Shown here one piece after another: positions 53,561 to 61,191 of a stretch of 64,000 nucleotides of DNA. The position numbers were made by a program, and so were the translations under genes. This DNA is from Neoasaia chiangmaiensis. GTDB taxonomy: Bacteria > Pseudomonadota > Alphaproteobacteria > Acetobacterales > Acetobacteraceae. Under the pieces are notes generated by a model, which saw only the letters and a program-made list of their open reading frames with translations, did not search any database and was not told where the DNA came from. Each line of letters begins with the position of its first letter. The first letter of the stretch is position 1. Where the stretch lies: assembly GCF_002005465.1 (NCBI RefSeq), contig NZ_CP014691.1, positions 1,488,001-1,552,000 of the forward strand, given 5' to 3'.

Positions 53561-53644
53561 GTCGGCGATGTCCTTCATGATCGGGATGGCGGGACGATGC
53601 ACCCACGGGCAGTATATTTGAAATCGAATGATTTATATGCTGCC

Positions 53645-53659
53645 ATCCATTCGATGGAT
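53645..53659. promoter_or_regulatory. Perfect palindrome at the LysR start codon
   Basis: ATCCAT, 3-nt spacer TCG, ATGGAT form a perfect inverted repeat spanning the start codon at 53654. It could be an operator for autoregulation. It may also be chance, as part of the first codons. Confidence 0.3.
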
Positions 53660-54559
53660 ATCGAACGTCTCGACCTTAACCTGCTTGCAACGCTCGACAT
53701 GCTGCTGACCGAGCGGAACGTGACCCGTGCGGCGCGCCGGCTGAACCTCAGCCAGCCCGCCCTCTCGGCGCGGCTGGCACGGCTGCGGGCGGTGCTGGGT
53801 GATCAGCTCCTGCTGCCCGGGCCGCGCGGCATGGTGCCGACCGCGCGGGCGACCGCCCTGCAGAAGCCGTTGCGCGCGGCCCTGGACGGCGTGCGCGAGG
53901 TGGTGGTCACCGCAAACCCGTTCGTCCCCTCGACGGCGGAAGGCACTGTCGCGATCGTCGCCAGCGATTATGTTCAGTATGCGGTGCTGATGCCGCTGGT
54001 CCTTCGTCTCCGGGAGGAAGCACCGGGGATACGGATCGCCTGGCGCAATGCCGACGTTCAGGCCGGACTCCGTCCGTTCGAACAAGGCCTCGCGGACCTG
54101 CACCTCACGATCCCGCAGGACATTCCCGACGGCCTGCGCATGAGGCCGCTCTTCGATGAGGACTACGTTTCGATCGGCCGGGCCGATCATCCGGTCTTGC
54201 GGGGTTCGCTCGACCTCGAGACGTTCTGCAGCCTGGAACACATCATCGTCTCGCCCGAGGGCGGCGGGTTCTCGGGACCGACCGACGTCGCGCTGGCGGC
54301 CCTGGGACAGGCCCGTCGCGTCGTGCTCTCGGCGTCCGGCTTTCTGATGGTGCCCGAGATGGTCGCCCGCTCCGACATGGTCGCCCTCGTTCCGCGACGC
54401 ATCGTGCAGGGGCGTGGCCTGCCGTTGCAGATCCTTCCACCGCCGATCCGCGTGCCCGGCTTCACCATCGCGATGGCCTGGCATGATCGCACCACCACAC
54501 ATCCGCTGCACCGATGGATGCGCGATAGGATCGCGGCCGTCGCTCAGACGACAACGTGA
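53654..54559 (+). CDS. LysR family transcriptional regulator, NodD-like
   Basis: A 301-residue regulator: DNA-binding domain at residues 1-65 (LDLNLLATLDMLLTERNVT, RRLNLSQPALSARLARLRAV) and a long effector domain. The ATG at 53654 gives the family N-terminus (MDIERLDLNLL). It is divergent from the quinone oxidoreductase gene, which is its likely target. Slightly simpler codon use than the neighbours suggests transfer, though I cannot measure it. Confidence 0.93.
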   Translation: MDIERLDLNLLATLDMLLTERNVTRAARRLNLSQPALSARLARLRAVLGDQLLLPGPRGMVPTARATALQKPLRAALDGVREVVVTANPFVPSTAEGTVAIVASDYVQYAVLMPLVLRLREEAPGIRIAWRNADVQAGLRPFEQGLADLHLTIPQDIPDGLRMRPLFDEDYVSIGRADHPVLRGSLDLETFCSLEHIIVSPEGGGFSGPTDVALAALGQARRVVLSASGFLMVPEMVARSDMVALVPRRIVQGRGLPLQILPPPIRVPGFTIAMAWHDRTTTHPLHRWMRDRIAAVAQTTT

Positions 54560-54578
54560 AGCCATGAGTGCCATGTTG

Positions 54579-54595
54579 CGCGACGGGACGTCGCG
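54579..54595 (+). terminator. Stem-loop after the LysR gene
   Basis: CGCGACG, loop GGA, CGTCGCG is a perfect 7-bp hairpin 20 bp past the LysR stop, in the gap before the convergent sugar-porter gene. No T-run follows. Confidence 0.35.
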
Positions 54596-54701
54596 TCCGC
54601 TTTCCGGTCTTCTGCTCGCGCGTGTGAGCGTCCGAAAAGAGGGCATAACCAGCCATATTCGCAAACGGTATAATCGTCCTATCTCTCGGCCCAAGAAGGC
54701 A

Positions 54702-56120
54702 TCAACGACCAAGTTCACGCAATTTCGTGCCACTGAGCAGTCGCTTCTCCATGACATCGAGCGACATGCCCTTGGTCTCCGGCACGAACAGATAGGTCAG
54801 CACGACGAAGACGGCATTGAACGCCGCGAAAAGCCAGAACGTCCCCGCCGTGCCGATCGTCGTCATCAACGTCAGGAAACTCGCACCGACGATCATGTTC
54901 GTGACCCAGTTCGTGAGCGTCGACAGGGCAATGCCGAGATCGCGCCCCTGCATCGGCTGGATCTCCGAACACAGCACCCACATCAGCGGCCCCGCGGACA
55001 TGGCGAAGCCCGTGCAGAAGATCAGCAGCAGGAAGACCGCCAGCAACTGGGATGCCTGGCTGTTCATGCCATGTGCCAGCAGCGTGGCCAGCGCCGCCAT
55101 GCCGAGCGCCATGACGGTGAAGCCGATATAGAGGATAGGTTTGCGACCCCATTTATCGACCAGCCCCACGGCAATGAACGTCGCCAGCATGTTCACCAGA
55201 CCGATGATGGCCGTGCACCACATCTGGGAGGTGGCGTCGAAGCCTGCTTTCTCCAGAATATGCGGCGCGTAATACATGATGATGTTGATGCCCGCGAGTT
55301 GCTGCATCGCCTGCAACATGACGCCGAGAGCCAGCGAACGGCGGAAATTAGGGTTTTCGCGCAACAACTGCATGCCGTGCTGCTTGACTTCCAGCTGCTC
55401 GCGAATGGCGCGGATCTCCTGCGCCGCCACCAGCGGGTCGTCACGCAGGGACAGCAGAACCTCGCGTGCCTCCTTGTGCCGCCCCTGTATGATGAGCCAG
55501 CGCGGGCTGTATGGCAGGAACGTCACCCCCACCAGAAACAACGCCGCCGGAATTGCGGCCACGCCGAACATCCAGCGCCAGTCGCCGCTATAGGAGAAAT
55601 AGGTGTTGGACAGGAAGGCAATGAAAATCCCGACCGTCACCATAAGCTGATAGGTCGAGACCATGGCCCCGCGCGTTTCCTCGCTGGCGATCTCAGACAG
55701 GTAGAGCGGCGCCGTGAAGGCGGAAAGCCCCACCGCCAGCCCCATGATGACGCGGAAGAACATCATCGACGGCACCGACCAGCACAGCGCGCAGCCAACG
55801 GAACCGACCACGAAAACCGCCGCCCCCAGAATGAGCGAACGCTTGCGTCCCAGCGAATGCGACAGCCACCCGGCACCCAGCGCGCCGACGGCGGCACCGG
55901 CCATCATCGCGCTCACCACCCATTCCTGCGCCAGCATCGAGGCATGGTAACGCTTGGCGAAGAAATCGAGCGCCCCCGCCACGACGCCGATATCGAGACC
56001 GGACATGAGCCCCGCCAGCGCCGCGACGACACCGATGACGATCATCTTGAAATTCGTTGCGTCGAAACCCGTGGAATCGACATCCTGGGTGATCGTGGAC
56101 TGATCCGTTTGCGCATTCAT
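54702..56120 (-). CDS. Sugar porter MFS transporter
   Basis: A 472-residue permease with about 12 membrane segments. It carries sugar-porter marks: MSGLDIGVVAGALDFF, HSLGRKRSLI after segment 2, APLYLSEIASEETRGAMVS, YSPRWLIIQGR before the central loop and VPETKGMSLDVMEK at the end. It resembles the GalP/AraE sugar-proton symporters; the sugar is unknown. It is the last gene of a minus-strand run Zur-unknown-asparaginase-transporter, with 40 bp to the asparaginase. Confidence 0.94.
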   Translation of the reverse strand: MNAQTDQSTITQDVDSTGFDATNFKMIVIGVVAALAGLMSGLDIGVVAGALDFFAKRYHASMLAQEWVVSAMMAGAAVGALGAGWLSHSLGRKRSLILGAAVFVVGSVGCALCWSVPSMMFFRVIMGLAVGLSAFTAPLYLSEIASEETRGAMVSTYQLMVTVGIFIAFLSNTYFSYSGDWRWMFGVAAIPAALFLVGVTFLPYSPRWLIIQGRHKEAREVLLSLRDDPLVAAQEIRAIREQLEVKQHGMQLLRENPNFRRSLALGVMLQAMQQLAGINIIMYYAPHILEKAGFDATSQMWCTAIIGLVNMLATFIAVGLVDKWGRKPILYIGFTVMALGMAALATLLAHGMNSQASQLLAVFLLLIFCTGFAMSAGPLMWVLCSEIQPMQGRDLGIALSTLTNWVTNMIVGASFLTLMTTIGTAGTFWLFAAFNAVFVVLTYLFVPETKGMSLDVMEKRLLSGTKLRELGR

Positions 56121-56160
56121 GATGGGGCAAGGTCTCCTTATGTTGTTCGATTGGCCAATA

Positions 56161-57171
56161 TTATCGGTCGGGCACGGCGGCTCGGATGGCGCCGACGGTC
56201 AAACCATTCCAGTTGCGCAGCGTCTGGTGGGCCAGTCCGTCCAGCACGGCATGATCGGCCTCCTGCAGGACGTCACCACCGAAACGACGGAGAAGTGCCG
56301 CCAACGCGACCTCCACCGCCCGGTTGCCGCCGTCATCCGCCTTGAGTGCAAAGCCCAGGCCAAGCTGCGGCAGGGCCGCGACCATCACGCCCTCGGCACC
56401 CATCTTGCAGAACAGACGCTCGCCGAAATGGCGCATCAGCACCGTATCGAAACGCCCGCTCCCCGCAACCATGAACGGCGCGGCCGCCACCGCCGCGCGC
56501 AATCGCGATGCCGCCGCGGCACGATCCGGATGCAGGCCGACGCCACCGCCGAACCGCGCGAAACCCCGCGCCAGCGCCGTTAACGGAATGGCATAGGTCG
56601 GCATGGAGCAACCGTCGATGCCGCGCATCGCATCCTCGTGCGCCGCGCCGGTCATCTCCGCCAGCACCGCCGTGGCCGCCTGCTGGACGGGATGATCCGG
56701 CGAAATATAGCCGGTTGGGTCGATGCCCTGATCGCAGGCGACGCAGATCATGCCGGCATGCTTGCCCGAACAGTTGTTGTGCAGCGGACTGGCCGCCTTT
56801 CCCTCGGCCGCCAGTTCGCGCGCCGCCGAATCCAGCGTCGGCCAGTGCGTGCCGCATTCCAGGCAACCGACATCGCGCCCCACGCGCGACAACATGCGCG
56901 CCGCCGTCTCCGCATGCGCCGCTTCGCCGTTATGGGAGGCGCAGGCCAGCGCAAGCTCGTCATCCGACAGGTTCAGGCGCGATGCCGTTCCCGTCTCGAC
57001 CAGGGGCAGGGCCAGCAACGCCTTCACCGTCGAACGGGGATAGACCGCCGCCGCGACATCGCCCATGGACCAGACGACACGCCCCGCCGCATCCACCACG
57101 ACCGCTCGACCGCCATGCCGCGACTCGACGCGGTCGCCGCGCAGGACTTCGGCGAGAACGCCATCGCTCAT
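56161..57171 (-). CDS. L-asparaginase II family protein
   Basis: This 336-residue protein of the AnsA/L-asparaginase II (PF06089-type) family shows VYPRSTVKALLALPLVETG near 43-61, ASHNGEAAHAETAARML near 77, SPLHNNCSGKHAGMICVACD near 126 and GIDGCSMPTYAIPL near 183. It would hydrolyse asparagine to aspartate and ammonia; substrate breadth is uncertain. It lies 33 bp after the unknown gene of the Zur cluster. Confidence 0.9.
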   Translation of the reverse strand: MSDGVLAEVLRGDRVESRHGGRAVVVDAAGRVVWSMGDVAAAVYPRSTVKALLALPLVETGTASRLNLSDDELALACASHNGEAAHAETAARMLSRVGRDVGCLECGTHWPTLDSAARELAAEGKAASPLHNNCSGKHAGMICVACDQGIDPTGYISPDHPVQQAATAVLAEMTGAAHEDAMRGIDGCSMPTYAIPLTALARGFARFGGGVGLHPDRAAAASRLRAAVAAAPFMVAGSGRFDTVLMRHFGERLFCKMGAEGVMVAALPQLGLGFALKADDGGNRAVEVALAALLRRFGGDVLQEADHAVLDGLAHQTLRNWNGLTVGAIRAAVPDR

Positions 57172-57204
57172 CAGAAGAATTCCCCCATTCCTTTCGTCAC
57201 ACGC

Positions 57205-57822
57205 CTAAAGCGCATCCACCGGCGACCCGGCACCCGTGAGCAGGTAGCACGGCGCGCCCATTCGCGCCGTATGATCGGGATCGGGCTCCAGCATGCCATC
57301 GACCAGCATGCGCCGCAGCTTCAGGACCACGGGCGGCGCTGCATCCTCGGCCGCCTCCGCGACCATGGCGATCCAGGACAGCAGCGCCGGACGCTCCGCC
57401 AGCACGACCGGCTGGCGCGCATCCACCGGCAGACCGCTTTCCCGCCACGCCGCCGCCGTATCGGCATCGGCCATCAGGTAAAGATAGCCATCCGGGCGCG
57501 ACGCCGGACCGATCGACGCCAGCGGCACGCCGGCCAGCGGCGCTTCCGCCGGCACCAGATAACGCATCTGCGGCGTAACGTCGAATGCCGGCGATTCCTC
57601 CATCTGCCGTTCCACGCCGGGAATGTCGCCCGGCACCACATCCAGAGGCGCGCCCGGCTGCGGATCGGCGAACAGGTCGGCCTGCGCATCCGACCGTGTG
57701 GGGGTCGGCGCCGATGCGGCGCGGCGACGCGTGCGCCGCGCACCCCTGCCCCCCTCCAGCGCCAGACCTGGCGCCGATACGGGCGCGCCTGTCTCCGATG
57801 TCAGGGGACGGCGTCCTGGCAT
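57205..57822 (-). CDS. Hypothetical protein overlapping zur
   Basis: A 205-residue protein of unknown family. The N-terminal 55 residues are basic and Pro/Ala-rich (GARRTRRRAASAPTPTRSD) and look disordered; the rest has a more ordered pattern with PLASIGPASRPDGYLYLMAD in the middle and VVLKLRRMLVDGMLEPDPD near the end. It begins 22 bp before the zur stop. There is no signal peptide and no metal-binding motif. Its coupling to zur suggests a link to zinc control, but that is only context. Confidence 0.55.
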   Translation of the reverse strand: MPGRRPLTSETGAPVSAPGLALEGGRGARRTRRRAASAPTPTRSDAQADLFADPQPGAPLDVVPGDIPGVERQMEESPAFDVTPQMRYLVPAEAPLAGVPLASIGPASRPDGYLYLMADADTAAAWRESGLPVDARQPVVLAERPALLSWIAMVAEAAEDAAPPVVLKLRRMLVDGMLEPDPDHTARMGAPCYLLTGAGSPVDAL

Positions 57823-58307
57823 GCGGCACAGATGCCCTCGATTTCGATCGTCGCCGTCTCCATCCGGAACGACGCCCTGCTCGCCGCATGGGTCAATGCG
57901 ACGCCGATCGCATTATCCTCCAGTTCACGCGCCACGCCACAGTGGCGACAGATCAGGAACTGCGCGCGATGACCGCACCCCTCGCCATGATGGCACTCCA
58001 GCCGGTGCGTGCACCCGACGAAAGCCGACAGTCGCTCGATCTTGTGAATCAGGCCATGCTCGGCCAGAAATTCCAGCGCGCGATAAACGGTCGGCGGCGC
58101 GGCGTTACGATGATAGGCCCGCAGATGGTCCAGCAGGTCATAGGCACCCAGCGGCTTTTCGGAAGACAGGATCAACCCCAGCACCTGACGCCGCGTCTCC
58201 GTAAGGCGCGCGCCATGCGTCGTGCAGTAGCGGTCCGCCTGATCGAGCCGCAGGGTCACAGCGCCGGAAAAGGCCTTTTCGTCAGCGACCAGTGTCGTAT
58301 CCAGCAT
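57801..58307 (-). CDS. zur: Zinc uptake regulator, Fur family
   Basis: A 168-residue Fur-family repressor. Residues about 20-85 are the DNA-binding domain (RLTETRRQVLGLILSSEKP, PPTVYRALEFLAEHGLIHK), followed by the dimer domain with structural-site ligands CRHCG and CAAC and a His/Cys-rich ECHHGEGCGH. The ATG at 58307, with AAGGA upstream, is preferred over the GTG at 58325. It is divergent from the znuACB genes, so it represses zinc import when zinc is plentiful. Confidence 0.94.
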   Translation of the reverse strand: MLDTTLVADEKAFSGAVTLRLDQADRYCTTHGARLTETRRQVLGLILSSEKPLGAYDLLDHLRAYHRNAAPPTVYRALEFLAEHGLIHKIERLSAFVGCTHRLECHHGEGCGHRAQFLICRHCGVARELEDNAIGVALTHAASRASFRMETATIEIEGICAACQDAVP

Positions 58308-58369
58308 CGTTTTTGTCCTTCCCACCTTGCCGTCTCCTGCCGATCGCCCTTATACCCCGGCTTCACGCT

Positions 58370-58382
58370 GTTATAACATAAC
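58370..58382. promoter_or_regulatory. Zur box upstream of znuA
   Basis: GTTAT, AAC, ATAAC is a 5-3-5 perfect inverted repeat between zur and znuA. It matches the GTTATNNNATAAC form of Zur sites in alphaproteobacteria as I recall. It lies 19 bp before the znuA start and can shut off both directions. Confidence 0.65.
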
Positions 58383-58400
58383 CAAAGCCGACTTATCCCC

Positions 58401-59285
58401 TTGTTGCGTCGTCCCACCCTTCCGCCATGGCTCGCCGGAGCCCTCTGCATCATCCTTGCGACAATGCCGAGGGTTGAGGCCGCCCCCGTGCGCATCGTCT
58501 GCGCGGAAGCGGTCTGGTGCGACATCGCAACGCAGATCGGCGGCCCTGCTGTCAGCACCGAGGCGCTCGTCGTTTCGACGCGGGCCGACCCGCATGACAT
58601 CGCCACCACGCCCGCCATGGCGCGTGCCGTCGCGCAGGCGGATATCCTCGTCCTGAACGGGGCGGAATACGACCCCTGGGCCGGCGCGCTGGCCGAAGCA
58701 TCCGGCGGGGAAGCGCCGATGGTCCTGAATGTCGGGCAGATCGGCCATTGGCGGGAAGGTGACAACCCCCACCTGTTCGACGATCTCGAGACCACGCGCC
58801 TCTTCGCCGCCCATCTCACAGCCGTGCTGACACAACGTCGCCCCGACGCGCAGGAGGCTCTCGCCCGGCGCGCCGATTCGTTCACCCATATCGTCGCCGG
58901 GTTGCAGACACGCGAACAGGCGATGGCGAACCGTCTCCGCGGTCGCACGGTCGCCATGACGGAACCGATCGGCGGAGCGCTCCTCTCCGCGCTCGGCATT
59001 CGCGTCATCGACGATCGCCTTGCTCTTGCGATGATGCACCGGAACGATCCCGCGCCGCGCGATGTGGCGATGGTCGAAGCCGCTCTCCGGACTCATCAGG
59101 TCGGAGCATTGATCGTCAATCCGAACGTGACGAACCCATCGGCGGACCGTCTGGCCGACGTGGCCCGGCAGGCGCGGGTGCCCATCATCAGCATGACGGA
59201 GATACCCCCGCCCGGTCGTCACTGGCAGGACTGGATCGGTGACCGGCTGGACGCTCTGGGCCACGTCACCGGCGCACCTTCGTGA
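58401..59285 (+). CDS. znuA: Zinc ABC transporter substrate-binding protein, ZnuA-like
   Basis: This 294-residue periplasmic protein has a signal peptide (cleavage near RVEAAP, residue 28). Two metal histidines are visible (DPHDI near 73, NPHLFDD near 121), but the usual third His site (HDAF-type) reads MTEPIGG, a variant seen in a TroA-like subfamily. The long His-rich loop of E. coli ZnuA is absent. The start is a TTG (58401) with no ribosome binding site, which is unusual. The gene overlaps znuC by 4 bp. Confidence 0.87.
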   Translation: MLRRPTLPPWLAGALCIILATMPRVEAAPVRIVCAEAVWCDIATQIGGPAVSTEALVVSTRADPHDIATTPAMARAVAQADILVLNGAEYDPWAGALAEASGGEAPMVLNVGQIGHWREGDNPHLFDDLETTRLFAAHLTAVLTQRRPDAQEALARRADSFTHIVAGLQTREQAMANRLRGRTVAMTEPIGGALLSALGIRVIDDRLALAMMHRNDPAPRDVAMVEAALRTHQVGALIVNPNVTNPSADRLADVARQARVPIISMTEIPPPGRHWQDWIGDRLDALGHVTGAPS

Positions 59286-59950
59286 CGAATGCCGTCGTCT
59301 TTCATGACGTAACCCTGCGTCAGGGCGCGCGCGTGCTCGTCCGGCATGTCAGTCTGGCGCTGCCCGCCGGCGCCTTCGCCCTGCTCCGTGGCGCGAACGG
59401 CACCGGCAAGACGACACTGCTGCGCACGCTCATGGGCCTGCATCCTGTCGCCGAAGGCCACATCACCATCCTGAACGCTCCCCCCGCGCAGGCGCGCCAG
59501 CGCATCGGCTACCTGCCGCAGATGCGTCAGCTACCCGCACCGCAGCTCGAAGGCCGGGCACTGGTGGCCGCCGCATGGCGCGGCACACGCTGGGGCCTGC
59601 CCGTGCTCGGCCGCACCGGTCGCGCGGCTGTCGATCGCGCGCTCAGGCTGGCGGATGCCGAAAAACTGGCGCGTCAGCCCGTCGCCCAGCTTTCCGGCGG
59701 CGAACGCCAGCGCCTCGCCCTCGCCCAGACCCTGCTGAACCAACCACCGCTCCTGCTGCTGGACGAACCGCTGGCAGGGCTGGACACCGAACGGCAGGTG
59801 GAGACGGCCACACTGCTCGGGCGGCTGCATCGCGAGTCGGATATGACCATCCTGGTCTCCGTCCATGGCGAAACGGCGCTGGACCGTTTCGCCACCCACG
59901 AGATCATTCTGGAGGGTGCCAGCGCGGCATTGCGCGATGCTCGAATTTGA
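59282..59950 (+). CDS. znuC: Zinc ABC transporter ATP-binding protein
   Basis: A 222-residue ATPase: Walker A RGANGTGKTTLLR near 37-49, signature LSGGERQRLALAQ near 138 and Walker B LLLLDEPLAGLD near 155. It drives import with ZnuB. The GTG start overlaps the znuA stop. A possible Zn importer rather than Mn is favoured by the Zur box and the zur neighbour. Confidence 0.95.
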   Translation: MTNAVVFHDVTLRQGARVLVRHVSLALPAGAFALLRGANGTGKTTLLRTLMGLHPVAEGHITILNAPPAQARQRIGYLPQMRQLPAPQLEGRALVAAAWRGTRWGLPVLGRTGRAAVDRALRLADAEKLARQPVAQLSGGERQRLALAQTLLNQPPLLLLDEPLAGLDTERQVETATLLGRLHRESDMTILVSVHGETALDRFATHEIILEGASAALRDARI

Positions 59951-60758
59951 ATTCATGCGCCACGCCTTTCTGGCCGCGGCGGCGGTCGCCCTGCTTTGCG
60001 GTCCGGTCGGCTGGTTTCTGGTCCTGCGCGGCCAGAGCTTCGCCGGGCACGCACTGTCGCACATCGCCTTCGCCGGCGCGACGGGCGCGGTGCTGATCGG
60101 CATCGCACCGTTGCTGGGCATGACGCTTGCCGCCGGCCTGGCGGGCATCGCACTGGGCTGGGAAGCACCGGCCGGCACGCCTCGCGCCTCGCGCTTCACA
60201 TCCGGCCGCGACAGCGCGACCGGGTTGGTGCTTGCCGCCAGCCTGGGTGTCGGAACGCTGTTCCTGCAATGGAGCAACGCCCCGTCCAGCAGCGCGACGG
60301 CGCTCCTCTTCGGCAACGTGCTCGGCGTGAACAGGCTGACACTCCTCCTGCTGGGCGGCCTGACCACCACAGGCATCCTTGCCCTGGCCGTCATCGCCCG
60401 ACCGCTGCTTTTCGTCAGCCTCGATCCGGACATGGCGGCGGCGCGCGGCGCGCCCGTGCGTCTGGTCTCGGTCGCGTTCATGGTGCTTGTCGCATTATCG
60501 AGCGCCGTCTGCGCGGAAGTAACGGGCATCCTGCTCGCCTTCAGCCTGCTGGTCGGCCCGGCGGCGACCATGCTCCGTCTGGGACTGGCGCCATGGCCGG
60601 GTGCGCTGGGCGCGGCACTGCTCGCCCTGGGGCTGGCATGGAGCGGTCTGGCGCTATCGTGGTGGACGGACGCGCCCGTCTCGTTCTGGATCGCCGCGCT
60701 GGCGGCGCTCACCTACTTCGCGGCGCGTTTCTACTGCGGCAGGTGCCAGTCGATATAG
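59937..60758 (+). CDS. znuB: Zinc ABC transporter permease
   Basis: A 273-residue inner-membrane permease with about eight hydrophobic segments, containing SFAGHALSHIAFAGATGAVL near 33-52 and GILLAFSLLVGPAATMLRLG near 205. The ATG at 59937 overlaps znuC by 14 bp; the next ATG, at 59955, is an alternative. It completes the znuACB importer. Its 3' end overlaps a 41-residue gene on the other strand. Confidence 0.92.
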   Translation: MLEFEFMRHAFLAAAAVALLCGPVGWFLVLRGQSFAGHALSHIAFAGATGAVLIGIAPLLGMTLAAGLAGIALGWEAPAGTPRASRFTSGRDSATGLVLAASLGVGTLFLQWSNAPSSSATALLFGNVLGVNRLTLLLLGGLTTTGILALAVIARPLLFVSLDPDMAAARGAPVRLVSVAFMVLVALSSAVCAEVTGILLAFSLLVGPAATMLRLGLAPWPGALGAALLALGLAWSGLALSWWTDAPVSFWIAALAALTYFAARFYCGRCQSI

Positions 60759-60856
60759 GTGACGAGCGCGATGAAGGCCGCGAGGATCAGGTGCATGATC
60801 AGCAGGGCGCGATAGCCGATCACCGGCACGTCGGACGTCACTTTGGGCGTTGGCAT
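60731..60856 (-). CDS. 41-residue single-span membrane protein
   Basis: A short frame from the ATG at 60856 encodes a polar N-terminus (PTPKVTSDVPVIGYRA) and one hydrophobic helix (LLIMHLILAAFIALVTYI) ending DWHLPQ. GGAAGAG lies about 12 bases upstream. The size and helix make it a plausible small membrane protein; I do not recognise it. It overlaps the znuB 3' end by 28 bp on the opposite strand and has no partner. Confidence 0.45.
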   Translation of the reverse strand: MPTPKVTSDVPVIGYRALLIMHLILAAFIALVTYIDWHLPQ

Positions 60857-61191
60857 CGTCTTCGTCTCTTCCGGATTTCGGCACGCGATGAAGGGACGTG
60901 GGACCGATCCCCATGTCCATTCCTTCCGAATGGATCATGACAGTCCTGATGCTCATCGGCAAGCATCCGGCAGGAATCACCGATCGTTCACGCGCCGGAA
61001 TGTGACAAAAGGCACGATAAACGTTATTCCTGCACAATCCGTGTTACGATGCAGCATGCACGAATAGCAGCGACACATCACGCACCGCTTCCATCGTTTC
61101 GATAGCGGCGCGCTCCCGCAACGATCGTTCCAACGGGAAACCTTCGTCATGCGCTGGAAAACCATTTCGATCACGAGCGGTTAAGGGAAAC
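60857..61191. promoter_or_regulatory. Upstream region of the second sugar porter
   Basis: About 335 bp between the small membrane protein gene and the sugar porter. The stretch around 61000-61060 is AT-rich with an AAAGGCACGATAAACGTTATT-like zone and likely holds the promoter. An AAGGGAAA ribosome binding site precedes 61192. No gene is seen. Confidence 0.35.

Noticed and set aside
60654-61037. Minus-strand 127-codon frame near znuB
   Set aside because: Its sequence has no motif, and a shorter frame at 60731-60856 with a start, ribosome binding site and membrane helix explains the coding signal better.
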